Assembly: GCA_019321725.1 (NCBI GenBank)
Contig: CM033107.1
Span: 25,535,445 to 25,599,444 of the forward strand
Direction: 5' to 3'
Length of the DNA stretch: 64,000 nt
Source of the DNA: Paulownia fortunei
Lineage: Eukaryota > Streptophyta > Magnoliopsida > Lamiales > Paulowniaceae
The notes beneath the pieces are model-generated. The model made no database searches, was not told the origin of the DNA, and was given only the letters and a program-made list of their open reading frames with translations. Position numbers and translations under genes: made by a program. The stretch's first letter is position 1. Every line of letters starts with the position of its first letter. Positions 50,711-63,005 of this stretch are shown here, one piece after another.

Positions 50711-50864
50711 CGTCATCCTCGATTAGTACTTGCGCCTTTACGCGCGCGCGTCAAAAAATAATTATGGGCCTATACTTTAAAAAATGCTTATTGGCATTTC
50801 TGGGACGGATTAGTGGGCCGACTTCCAAGGAAGGATATTTGGGCCGATTACAGATGAATGGGCC
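50711..50864. promoter_or_regulatory. Orphan promoter-like cluster: four TGGGCC boxes
   Basis: TGGGCC occurs at 50765, 50814, 50840 and 50859, just after an ACGTCA (50710) and the GC-rich run ACGCGCGCGCG (50740-50750). Such clusters mark promoters of housekeeping genes, but no gene begins within 1 kb on either side. Confidence 0.35.
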
Positions 50865-51336
50865 GAACTGTTGTATTCATGACCCAATTGATTTATTTAG
50901 GGCTGGGCACTACATAATCAACTAAAATAAATAATAATTGGAAGATATCATTCCCTATGTCTCAAAATTAATTTTCAATTGGCTATTATATAAAAATAAA
51001 ATCATTTAATTTTTTAATAATTTATCATTTAATTTATTGTTTTATTTAAGAGATAGTCAAACTTATTGCAAAATAGCACCAACAAATCTATAATTTGCGA
51101 TTAAGATAGTATATATTACATTTAAAAAAATGACATATAATATCACTTTAAAGAAACAAATAAAACTCCCTTGTCACCCTCAACCATAATAATATAAAAA
51201 TCAGAGCCAATGGTCAAATTAACTACAATTTTATAATATCACAAGTCTATTTGGCATATCTTTTGATATTTGATTTGAGAAAATAGATTATAGTAAATTT
51301 AATTTATAATAAATTGATTATGGTGTGCAAGAAATT

Positions 51337-51478
51337 ATAATATTGTCACTTTTTGCAGAATATTATGGTTATTGTGTTTGGACATGCCAAAAAATGTGAT
51401 TTCACACATATAATAATATTGTCACTTTTGCAAAATACTATGATTATTGTGTTTGGACATACCAAAAATGTGATTTCA
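51337..51478. repeat. 76-bp tandem duplication
   Basis: Copies at 51337 and 51413 share ATAATATTGTCACTTTT, ATTGTGTTTGGACAT and AATGTGATTTCA, with a few substitutions. Confidence 0.9.
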
Positions 51479-52723
51479 GTTTGGGGTTTCTAACAACTTT
51501 TCCAAAAACGTGGAAAAACATATTGTAGATTACAATAAATTCATTGTATAATAATCAATTCTACGAGATTGCAGTTGGTAAAAACTTATGATATCGACCC
51601 TTCGTACGTAAAATTTATTGCATATGAATGGACCAAACGTGCTCACATACATAGTACCAAATGAATTTGAAAGACTACCAAAAAGACAAAAACGCAACTA
51701 TTTTGATCAAAATAAATCACGTGCATGCATTTAGGATTCAAATAAAAAAGTTAAAAATGCACATTAATCATTTTTCGTAGGTAAGTGTAAATGTAGAGAA
51801 ATGTATGAACCCCTTACCGTAGGAGTCTTTCCCATATTGTAGATTGTTTGCATTAAGCAAAATGCGGCAAAATAAAAAGAAGGAAAATTCATGAACCGAC
51901 CTATCATCTTCGCTCTCAGAACTACGAAATCACCTAAAGGGAGCCTTCGGTATTCAGAGAGAGTCACGGACTGAACATATAACCCTTTTCAATAAGTGAA
52001 ACACATTAGTTGTCCGTTCTCAGGTTAAATAATAATGATTAAAAAAGAACAATCATTTATTCTTAAAATCAGCATTCTTAATATTAAAGAGTCGTGTAGA
52101 AGAGGAGAAACTCTATATTTTTTATTCTCTTATATATTATTTAAGGTTGAGATCATTTTCATAAAGCACAACCAAATTAAAGTCCTTTTATCATAAAAAT
52201 AATTTGATTTTTGATTTTGATTTTGATTGATTTATTTATTTATATGAATTCCACAAGACTTCATGAGAACGACTAATGGATGTTGGTGAGTGCTGATAAT
52301 GACACTGATTATTGCCCATTGGTGGGGGAGGTCTTATTATTATAAGACGTACTAATAAAGTAAATAGAGTAAAGGCTGCAAAATTGCATTATAAGGTTGG
52401 AGAAGGGGGGGAATGACAAGTCATATATATGAATGCCCCTTTTAGAGGCATTGTGTGTTTACATGCGTTTCCCTGTTAAAGCGTGCTAAATAGTAAATAC
52501 AAGCTGCTCGGACAGCCCCGCTCCCCTTCACTATATTTCTACACAAGAAAATATTATTCAATTTTAGATATTCTGTTTTAATTTATATAATATTATATAT
52601 TGTAATTAACAAATATATTTTAAGCATATGTGATTTACATTAAAAATATATTTAACAAAATATTTTGCATATTTAGCATATATTGTAACATGAATTATAT
52701 AAAAAAAAGTATTAAAATAGAAT

Positions 52724-52833
52724 AGAAGAATATTGCTCTTCACTCTTACTAAAATTTGCTCTTTTTTAAGTGGATAACAGAAGAATATTGCTCTTCACTT
52801 TTACAAAAAATTGTGCTTTTTTAAGGGGATTTG
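52724..52833. repeat. 55-bp tandem duplication
   Basis: Copies at 52724 and 52779 both read AGAAGAATATTGCTCTTCAC and then diverge slightly before TTTTTTAAG. Confidence 0.9.
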
Positions 52834-53074
52834 TTATCCACTCTTCAGTTTTCAAAACTTAAAAACTTTGCACTATTTTGGATCTTGATTTTAAACACTT
52901 GCATATGAAAATAGCATAAGATATGATTACTTTATAAGATCCTAATATATTTCCCTCTTAAAAAAAAAAAACAAATAAATCCCATCTTTCACTAGTGAAA
53001 TGATTGATTCATCTCACATATTGTCATATACCGTTAAATAGATTGATATAATGTTCCTTACAGAGAAATGTTTG

Positions 53075-53167
53075 AACTTATTTACACTTACTCGTTAAAT
53101 TAAATTTAGGTGAATAAACAAAACTTATTTACACTTACTCCTTAAATTAAATTTAGGTGAACAAACG
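53075..53167. repeat. 47-bp tandem duplication
   Basis: Copies at 53075 and 53122 share AACTTATTTACACTTACTC and TTAAATTAAATTTAGGTGAA with two or three differences. Confidence 0.92.
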
Positions 53168-54866
53168 CAAACCCAGCTATAAATAATATCTTTAATTCAT
53201 TTGAACTTACATTATAGATAGGAGAGGGAAATTCTTATCTATATTGGTTATTTTCATATTAAATAGTGATAATCTTATCATATTTATAATAAAATTCATC
53301 TTACTATTTAATTCTAAACACTCAAAATAAATAAGTATTTGCGGACAGGAGAGCGAATTGCCCGTGCCGATGGAATGGATCGGCAGTTTATAGCTTTGTT
53401 TCCTGGCTTTTAGCAAATTAAGTATTGGTTGTACCAAAAAAACAGAAAAGAAAGAAACAAGAATTGTCAAATCAATTTAACATGATTGTAAAGGACTGGC
53501 CAATCAGACAAAGTCACCTAAGCTAGGTCCTTTCGGATGGGATGACAACCACCCAAAAGGAAAAGACTTGAATGGCCCGGGGTCTTACACTTGGAACATT
53601 GTTTTTAGTTCCTGAATTGAAATCTGCAACGTTTGAGTTGTCATGTAGCCCCTGAGTCACTGACATTGGAGTACAATGTCGCAGTGAAGAGAATTATGTT
53701 TGGTAATTTGAAAATATCTATGCTTGATTCTTAGATCCCATCTCAAAGACATTAAACATTGATGAAATTGTTGATGGGCCAGGGACCACTCTAAGGACGA
53801 GAAATAAGTTGGGGACAAAAAAATAATTTTGAAATCTGAATAAGGAAGGATTATCTTACTAGTATTATTATCTAAATGAAAATGTTATAGTTTATAATTA
53901 ATTTCTTATTATGGGGCTCTAATTTTTTTTCATAGTAGGGCTACTAAGCATATCCTTTCAATATATATTAGCAAGTTATAATTTATAAGTTTCCTTGCAC
54001 TTGTTCTTCTTTTCTATTTGATCCCATATTTACAGGGATAGTCTAAAAGAGAATGGTCCCTTTCTTTCTGAAAGCGTAATATTTAGTACTGTATGCTTAT
54101 AACAGTAATAGGAGTAGCAGCAATTTAAGAGGTACATACTACTACTGCTACTACTAGATTGCGGTCAGGGGGAGAGTGGAGGTAGTGAATTCAATCTTAA
54201 TGATTCATGGATCGATGGATGGACGGACAGTACACGCTGATGGTATCATGTTCAAGGACAAAACATAAGCCCTAGTACTAGGATCCTCTTCAACTTTTCA
54301 GGGATGAAATGAAGAACAGTAGTTATGTTCCAAAAAATACAGTCCCCACTTATTGGGACCATGGTTATAGCTTCAATAGTACAAGAAATTGGTAAGTAAT
54401 TATTTGAGACAAATAAAATGATTTGAGTTACCTAATGCGCTCTATAATAAGAAGAATATTGAAGCAACAAGGATTCATTTTGCAAATATTTAATCCCTGT
54501 TCCTGAGCCTGTTAAACAAGTCTTTAGGAAATCATAAAGAAAGCCAAATTCATGCTTCATCCACATTAATTTCGCCATATATGTGTAGAATTGCATTTAA
54601 TTGGAAACTATGCACACAGATGGCACAGGAAGCATAGTCAAATTAGTCAAGTAGGAATGAGTGGTGGATGCAGTAGCATCACAAATACTAGAAGCTTTTT
54701 CAACAGCTTCGCACAATCAAAACAAAAGACCAAAGCAGTGTGTATATGAGCATTTGTTAAAATATTCTTTCGATTAGAACCCTAGGCTTTTTTGTTTACT
54801 AACCATCCTCCAGTGAAGAGGAAGACAAGTCCAGAGGGTGGCCCGAAATCTGCTGCTACTTATTCA

Positions 54867-57857
54867 TCACCTCCAGCAATAATGAGATCCATTATTCAAA
54901 TTGGCGACTGGTGGTAGATAATGGTTTTGGGATCTTGTGCTGAAAGGCAACTGGTGGATAGCAGCAGATGAAGAAGTGACACTTGAAGTAGCGAATCCTG
55001 ATGATGCTGCATTAGAGAAGAGTGGCAAAGGATGATCCCCATGAAAATGGTCCAGGGACTTCCATGCCCAGTTTGCTGAAGAATCAACTTCCATAACCTT
55101 CTCTATTGTTGTTCCCTGCAGAAAGCAACATGAATCTCAAATTGCTTGTCATACATCCAAGGAACTAATTTTCTCACCTATAAAGTTGTTCCAAATCACA
55201 GAAGTTAAGAATGTTTAACATCTAAATGTAGTCAAGATGCTGCCAATAACCACCATGCAACGAGAAAAATGTCAACCAAATAATTCCAGTGAAGTAAAAC
55301 CAGAATGAAGCACAGGAACAGCCAGAGTCTAAAACTGAATACCTTATAAACGGGACGAAAACAAGAATCCACTCCGCTCCGGATAAAAGGGTGTTCACAC
55401 ACATTTCCATGCCCATGGGACAATTGAGCTCCCACAGAGGCTGAAGCAGAGCCCTGCAAGTGCAAAGAAATTATAACTAAGCAAGCTTTCTAAATGACTT
55501 ATGATATTTCAGAAGAGTTACCATCTGCAACAATCTCCAGCTATACAGCACAAATTTTACTAAACAGAAAACCCTATATCTAAATGTCCACAAACCTTTG
55601 CTCCATTTTCAGGCAGGTTGTTTGAGCCACAGTGGATCTGAAAGCTTCCCATCTCCATGTTCTGATTTTGACCATTGGCTCCATGAGGGGGAGCAATGCC
55701 CAAGTTTAGATCCAGATCATGGTGTTCGCCAACTATAGATATCAAAGACAAAGAAAACAAGTAAACCAACCATTATGCTAAAAGGCACACAGCAAGAGAG
55801 AGAGAGGACTTTCAGGGAGGAAATGGTATGCATCACTCCACATTTTTACCTCCAATGTCTGCCTGGGTGCTGAACTCCTCTTCATATGTGCTCGGCTCAA
55901 AATTGGTGACTGCTTCTCTTCCATTGCACTTGATAGCAGCCTTGTCATATGCCCTAACCAACATCAAAACGTAAATTTCTAAGGAAAATTGCCTTAGACA
56001 AATTATAACAGGCAAACTATTGGCCATAAATAAAGAACCGAGGGATGTTATCAACTTTGACCTTGCAGCTTCTATCTCACTGTCAAACAATCCAAGATAG
56101 ATATACCTGCACGGAAACATTGCTAACGATGAAGAACACTCTTGCTATAATAATAAGATGACTTACTGACTGATCTCAATTTTCAGCAGCAGCTACATTA
56201 TAATTAAAAGCAGAAAAAGAAATGTCAGTAGTCTTAATGCCATCTTACTTCTTGCCAAGAAACTGTCCCATCCGAGCTTCCCATCGTCCACATTTGTGCA
56301 ACGTTACTCCCCTATATTTTGAACTTCCTCTAGAGAACCCAGTACTGTGGCGACGGAGTATGTGTACGAATTCTTCCTTGGTTAAATTCTTCATCTATGG
56401 AGTAAAGTAGGAAAAGGTCTCAGCATCAGAAGCTCTTCAGGAAGAAAAAAGAAAATATCAACTGAAACAAAGCATGCACAACCAACCTGCTTAAGATCTT
56501 CCTCATAATCACTGACGTTAAAATTGATGTCTGCATCCAGTCCACGAAATTTAATTGCAGCACGATCATATGCCCTAGAGTTGGAATCCCAGTGTTCACA
56601 AAATTTTAGCAACCACAACTCCTCCAATCTCAGAATTAATGTCGACTTACAACAATTGAAATTCTTACCTAGCGGCAGCATGTGCAGTGTCAAATCCCCC
56701 TACACATTCAAGTTCCATTTCGCAGTAGATTCCCAAGATATCAGTACACATTTAATAATATCTCAACAAAGAAAAAGTAGAGTTACTATTTGGGCCGCTT
56801 ACCTAAATAAACTTGTTTACCACAGTCCCTGTACAGATCACACGAGAAAGCCTTTAGTTAATCATACATTACTACATACAAAAGCATTTGAAGTCCCAAC
56901 CACGACAAGCTATGGCAATCACGATCATGCAGTATTTACAAATCCTTAGCAGCCACACTCATCACACGCAAATGAACTTAAATTGACCAATCAATATTAG
57001 ATATACCGATGTAGAATCCCAAATGCAGAAAACGTAGCATTTAATCGTTTCCTCATTTCTGCATTTCTAATTTCAGATCCATCAAAATGGAAGTACAAAA
57101 AAATCAAGTATAACACCAGATACTAAGTTACTAAGCTCCATCCTGAATTGGATACTTTGTTGGCATTATTGACTAATCACTTGACGTTTTTTTAGAACTA
57201 TATAGTGAAAGATTATTTAAATAGTACTCGAATTATTTAGGAAATAATATTATGTATACAGAGTATTACAACTTAAAAAAATCCTGCAATATTAAAATTG
57301 TCAAAACAATCTATTAACAAGTTAGTGAAACGACTAGAGGCTAGAGTTAGATAGTTCAAACTTTATACTGTATTAATTTACCAAATGTGAGACTCCCAAC
57401 GTCCGGTGCGGCGATAGAATGTGACGCCACGATACTGAGAGCTGCGAGACCTCGGTCCCCTCCGACTCTTCTTCACCTGCTGCCTCTTCTGTTGCTGCTG
57501 CTGAGCAATAATCCTCTGCTCCCCCAACTCATGGCGATTCTCCAAGAGATCCAGCCATTGACTCGGCCGCGCTTCGCCACTAGCCGGAAAAAACTCTTTC
57601 ATCACGTAACCGCAGCTCGATTTCTCACTCTCCTCATACTCACCGTTGCTCTTCCATATATCGAAACCGACCAAATGATTCGAACACGAGTTCTCGTCAC
57701 CGGCGGTGCTCGAGGTCTCCACATTAACAATAGAGGAATTAGAGCTGCCGGAATATTCCATTTGATCGCCGGATAGTATAAGATGCTTATCTGACGCCGT
57801 TTCAACTCGATCGATGGTCGGTGCCGAAGGATCAATATTCAAATTGAGGTTCAACAT
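54867..57857 (-). CDS. RAP2-7: euAP2 transcription factor, TOE1/RAP2.7 type
   Basis: Ten exons join to 470 residues: 57382-57857, 56803-56828, 56669-56699, 56487-56574, 56249-56394, 56062-56106, 55850-55953, 55596-55732, 55343-55453 and 54867-55115. euAP2/TOE proteins are nuclear repressors that delay flowering and the juvenile-to-adult change, and are switched off by miR172. The N-terminus MLNLNLN is an LxLxL repression motif, followed by MKEFFPASG and the basic [16 protein letters not shown] leading into AP2 domain 1 (about 140-206). AP2 domain 2 spans about 232-291 ([20 protein letters not shown]). DLDLNLG (311-317) is an EAR-like motif. The tiny 26- and 31-nt exons are typical of the family and restore [21 protein letters not shown]. 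The ATG at 57857 was chosen because RAP2.7 begins MLDLNLN; no in-frame ATG precedes it. A leader intron probably spans 57872-57980. Length (RAP2.7 is 449) and ends fit; TOE1/RAP2.7 versus another TOE is inferred. Confidence 0.93.
54992..55012 (-). promoter_or_regulatory. miR172 target site in AP2 mRNA
   Basis: On the minus strand the sequence reads ATGCAGCATCATCAGGATTC followed by G. It is complementary to miR172 (AGAATC(C/T)TGATGATGCTGCA) with at most one or two mismatches. It lies in the last coding exon and encodes the conserved NAASSGF, residues 423-429. Confidence 0.95.
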
Positions 57858-58679
57858 CACTAAATCCCAACCTGCCAAATTTCTACGATATACACCTATA
57901 TATGCATATACAGACGGCGAAAATGCACGCGCAAAGAAAAATGAGGATGGAAAAATGGTGAAGAAGAAAGGAATACTTACGTTCTATCTTATTTGTAGAA
58001 GCATAAAGATACAGGAAACAGTGTATCTATAGATGTTTGCATATGAAAGGGGTAACAGACAATTTGGTACTGCTTTTTTTTTTTTTCTCTCTCAACGGAG
58101 GTTGAGAAGAGGCAAAAAGGTGGAGAGAGACGAATGAATGAAGGCCGGCTATATAAATTGGAGTCTAGAGAGAGAGCTTCAAAAGAGGAGTTTTCGAGAA
58201 AAAGAATTTAAGATATTTTTTAAATAGGCGTTTTTAGTGTGTGTAGTGCGTGCTACAGGAGGAATTTCCAAAGAGGCGAGTGCGCGTGCGCTCGTGTGTG
58301 TGTTTGTTAAAGAGGGGTTTGTTTGGTGCAATGTGGCGGCGCGTGAGGGGCATGGGGTATGAGTGGGAGTGACTGTAGATGCGGGTAGGAATTGCGGTGA
58401 TAACTTGAGAGAAGTTTGGCAAGGCCTAAACCCTTGCTTTAAAATGAATTTGGCACTTGTAATTGTGGGCTGCTGATATTGCCAGACGGAAATTTCAGCA
58501 AATGTCCTCTTTGCCCTTGAGTCAATAAGCCAAACCACAATTCCTCTTTGCTACTGGTCTGTCTCCATCTACAATCTCTCGTGGGACTCTACTAAATAAG
58601 TTTTGCAAGTAAAAAATATTAGTAATATTCGAGATTGCAAGCTCCAAAATTCTAATGCACTTGTTTTATTCTTTATTAT

Positions 58680-59010
58680 ATTATTTTTATAATTAAATTG
58701 ATAATCAAATTAATTGATTCAGATTTATTGGTATGATTGATGTAATAAAAATTAATTATATTTTTAATTTAATTGTTATGTATAAGATAAAAATGATACA
58801 AACAACTAAAAAATATATTTTATATACATAAACTAAATATCAAATTTAATTTTTAAAACATAAATAAAAAATACAAAACAAAAAATGGTTTTTGACCATT
58901 TTTTTAAACCAATTTGACTTATTTTTTTATTTTTTTTGCACGTAAATGAACTGAACCAGTTATTAATTTGCGGTTGGAACAATCGAACTCATTGATCCAA
59001 TTCAATTTTA
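58680..59010. repeat. AT-rich interspersed repeat
   Basis: Contains GAACTGAACCAGTTATTAAT and CGAACTCATTGATCCAATTC, resembling the degenerate pieces at 8290-8620 and 61490-61920. Similarity judged by eye and weak. Confidence 0.35.
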
Positions 59011-60375
59011 AAAATATTATTTTATATATCATCTAGTATTTATTTTCTTTTCATATTATTTATCTTAAATAAATAAGTGTTAGACAAATAAAATAAATAA
59101 ATAAATAATTTACTCGAGCAAAATTCATGAGCTCCTACATTCGATTAAAATATCAAAGATGGAGTGAGATTAATAACTTACATCAATTTCTGTACTCGTC
59201 AAAAAAAATATCTAAATGAATTCTCTAATCCATGTTAAAGTTATATATATCAAAGGCAAGAACAAAGTGCAAGAAATATAAAAGAAAAAAATACTAGAAA
59301 ATCGACATGTAAATAAACAAACATAAAAAAAAACATAAATTAAGATAAAAAAATATTTGATAACAAAATGTAAATCGAGTATTTAAATTATTATTAATGA
59401 ATTAAAATAATAGATGCTACGTATATTTACATGAACACGTATATACAAACTAACAAATTAATGAAGAAAGTAGGACAGTACCACAAAAACAAGTGGATCA
59501 ACAATAACTCTTTTATTGATCATTAAATAATATAAAGTAGATTAGCTACCATGCAAGCGTTTTTGGCATTCAATACAACATATACATTGCCTGCATTAAT
59601 AGGAATGAAGCCAAAAAAATATACACGAGGGGCGAGATTTTTTTTTCTTAAAAATAGTAAATAAAATTATATTTTTATTTTTTTAAAAAGATAAAATTTT
59701 AAAATTTTATACATAATTTATACTAATTTTAAATTTTTATAAAATTGAGAACCAATGACCCCTAACTTCGTCCATACATATATACATTATCCTCTAATCT
59801 AATTTTTCACCTTAAAATTTCGTTCATAATTTATTTATCGAAAGAACAATTCAACAGAAAAAATGGATAACCAGAATTTTTTTTGAAAAAAGTGTTCAGT
59901 CAAGAAGTTAATTCGTTTCATAAAAAAAAAGAGAAAAAAATATATATACAGAGAATGAACAAATTAACGAGAAAGAGAAAATATCATTAAAAGTTTTTTA
60001 TGAGGTGGCGCGTGATAGAACTGGAGGTGTGAAGGGTAGTTAAACTACACCGCGTGGGGGTTAAAGGAGAGGAGTTAAGGTTATGGACACAAGGATTTAA
60101 TAATCATTACATTGTAGATGGCCCAAATGAAAGCCGACAAAGAAAAAGAGAGCAAACAGTGAAAAATAAAAGGTTCTAAACGAGTTGAATTAAATCAAAT
60201 AAGGTATGTTGATAATTAATTATTATAATTAAATTAAATTCAAATATTGAATAATTTAATATTATATATATATATTTTATTTTATTAAATGACTTTATTG
60301 TTTTTTCAGAGATTTGGGACAAGTGAGCGATTTCATAGCATGACCGGACCCCAGGTAGGGGGCGTTTACCACCTG

Positions 60376-60425
60376 ACGCGTGTAAAAGGAAACAGTGGAA
60401 TACATGATTCACGTGAGCGCGTGGG
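60376..60425. promoter_or_regulatory. G-box/ABRE and CE3-like cluster without a gene
   Basis: ACGCGTGT (60376-60383) resembles the coupling element CE3. TCACGTGA (60409-60416) is a palindromic ACGT core, followed by GCGCGTGGG. Such pairs respond to abscisic acid in plant promoters. No adjacent gene is visible. Confidence 0.3.
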
Positions 60426-61489
60426 AAACTTTTTGTTATTGTCACCTAGTCCTCCAACATTCCCACTATTATGCAAATACCCCAACCATGCGTTTGATTT
60501 TTAGGAGATTCGAATCATTAAGAGTCCCTTTTTTTAATTTTTAAATAATAATAAAATATTCTGGAGTTTATCAAATATTATTAAGTCAATAAAATATGAT
60601 GGATTCAGAAAATATGAAATTTAAAAAATATCTGTGAGATAAAACAATCACAATCATTAATTTCACGCGATACATATAAAGTAAAAATTATGTTGGATTT
60701 TGAATATTAATGAATAAAATATAATTAAAAATATTTATTTTAAAATTTTAGATTATAGTATTTTATATCATATTTTTTGATTTTTTTTCTTCACCTATTC
60801 ATTTTTTTTATGAAAATCCAAAATTCAAACATAGCATGAATGAGAGGACTTAAGAAAAAAAACACTCAATAAGTTCATAAAGGTAATAAAATATTTTCAG
60901 AACTTTTACACATTAAATTTATTTTAAAACAAGTTATTAACTTGTTTAAAGTTATCTAAGCTTATAACTTGTAGGAAATATTTATTTTTTATTTTTTATA
61001 AAATGGTACAATGAATATTTGTGGTATTTGAAAAAAAAAATTGTTTAACGGTTCTAATGATTGAAAGAGAATTGAGAAGCAGTTAATATTTTTATTTTTA
61101 AATAATAAAAAAATATAAAAAAGTAAAATAAAAAAGAGTAGTTGTTTAACCGGGATTAATTAATCTAATCATAGATTAGTACAAAAAGAAACCAAGTCGC
61201 CGACTGAATCCTAAGTAACAACGTTGGGAGAATATTGCACTTTGATTTGGTTGGGTGGACGTGTCTATGTGACACCTGTCCACAAAGATCTACTGCATAA
61301 AACAAAGGTAGGAAATATGACTTGAGAGGTTATCATTTTATAATACTATATATACTAATACAAAGTACAAAGGACACGTAAACATAACAAGTAAAAAATA
61401 TGAACCACTACTGACAAAGAAATACAAGAGGTAATGGAAAATTGTCTTACCTCTTAAAGTGTAGTTTGTGTATGTAATGGACCAATGCT

Positions 61490-61920
61490 TTCAAACTTGA
61501 ATTAAATCCATCGTTCAATCGATTCAATTAAAAATAAGAAATCAGTTTGGTCTGGTTAAGTTCAAAAAATTATTTATCCGGTTTGATCGATCAAAATTGA
61601 TCAATAATAGATCAAAAATAATTTGATCAATTTTTATTTTTTATTTTTTATTTTTTATAATAATTTAAATTTAATATTTTTTTATATTTATGTGGTTATT
61701 TAGATTTGTATTTTATTATATTTTTTATGTAATTATTTATTTATTTTTATATTTAAAATGTATTGCATAATAATAAATTTATTATATTATTATTTTATAT
61801 AATAAAATAAAAAAATATAATTATTTTTTATTAAAATCGATCTGACCGCCGGTTGAACTGATCTGACCGATTGAACCACTAATTGTTAACAAGATCGATT
61901 TGATCATCGATTCGATTATG
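61490..61920. repeat. AT-rich interspersed repeat, related to 8290-8620
   Basis: Begins with CGTTCAATCGATTCAATTAA and AGTTTGGTCTGGTTAAG, ends with CGATCTGACCGCCGGTTGAA and GATTTGATCATCGATTCGAT. The central TTATTATATTATTATTTTAT is shared with 8510. Confidence 0.5.
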
Positions 61921-62104
61921 AAAACATTATATAGTAGAGCAATATTTAATTCATAATTAATTTGATTTTGAAAGTAAAAATCAAAACTAAGTATAAATAC
62001 AACAATAAGTACAAAGAATGTGATTATACAATAATTAAGTAAACAGCAAAACAATAATACGAATAAGACAAAATTATATTTTTAGTCCTATATTTAAGGG
62101 ATGT

Positions 62105-62450
62105 ATTAATTTATAGGCTGAAAAACAAATCAAATTATTCGATACTCGATTCGAAATCGATCGTTAAAAACTTGTTTAAGTTCAGTTGATTAACTTAACA
62201 AACCAAACTTAAACACATTTTTTTGTTCGATAAAATTTAAAATTCGACTCGAACTCTACTTAAGTAGTAAAAAATAAAAAAAAGTATGTATAAAAAGATT
62301 AAACTACTAAATTAAAGCTCTACTCGATTATTATCAAATCAAATTCAAATATAATTTTTAAAATTTAAAAAAATAAATCAAACAAGTTTGATCAATAATG
62401 TATTCGATTCGATTCCATTCGCATTTACACCCTAACTATCTTTAAAAACT
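62105..62450. repeat. AT-rich interspersed repeat, related to 29440-29735
   Basis: Contains ATTCGATACTCGATTCGAAA and ends ATTCGATTCCATTCGCATTT followed by ACACCCTAAC. Shares its end and CAAATATAATTTT with the segment at 29440-29735, same orientation. Confidence 0.5.
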
Positions 62451-62984
62451 TAGTAATTTTAAGACTAATTTGACTAGAGAAATCTTATTTTGGGGATCCA
62501 CCATTATTATTTGACAAATAATTTCTTACTACTACTATTATTATATGGGGGTGATAAAAATGCAATGTAGTGAACGTATGTGATTAAAATTTGATCATCA
62601 TAATGAGAAGTAAATTTGAAGTTCAATTTTAGTTTGAAATGACATGAAATGATGATTGATTGAGAGCACAGCATATAATAGAGAATTGCAATGATCATCA
62701 AAAGGACATGAGGCCTACAATATGTGCTGGCTCAATCAAAATAAAACTTTTTTGACTTCCTGCTGTTAATTAAACTTACAAAAATTCCATTTTACAGTGA
62801 TGTCCTATTTTACTTGTCCCTTTTAACACTAAAACAATGACATAAAAAGAGAAACACATGACTGTAATGAATGGAAATAAAAAGCAGTTACCTTATTCTC
62901 CATGTCTAATTTCATTGTTCTAATATTGGTAATTTTTAATATTATTATTTACTTTGGTTTGTATTATTTGAGAACAATTAAATA

Positions 62985-63005
62985 ATATATATATATATAT
63001 ATATT
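62985..63005. repeat. AT microsatellite
   Basis: About ten AT dinucleotides in a row. Confidence 0.95.

Larger units (their letters stand above)
48789..54866. other. Spacer between kinase and AP2 gene
   Basis: 6 kb without a supported gene. The part next to 48789 is the kinase promoter and leader. It contains ATTTTA repeats near 49510-49555, a TTTTA run at 50530-50552, a TGGGCC-rich patch at 50711-50864 and three tandem duplications between 51337 and 53167. The part near 54866 is the AP2 3' UTR. Open frames are short and of low complexity. Confidence 0.6.

Noticed and set aside
57858..57878. An upstream start of the AP2 frame at 57878
   Set aside because: That codon is TTG, not ATG, and lies at a probable intron acceptor. 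The ATG at 57857 gives the family's LNLNLN start.
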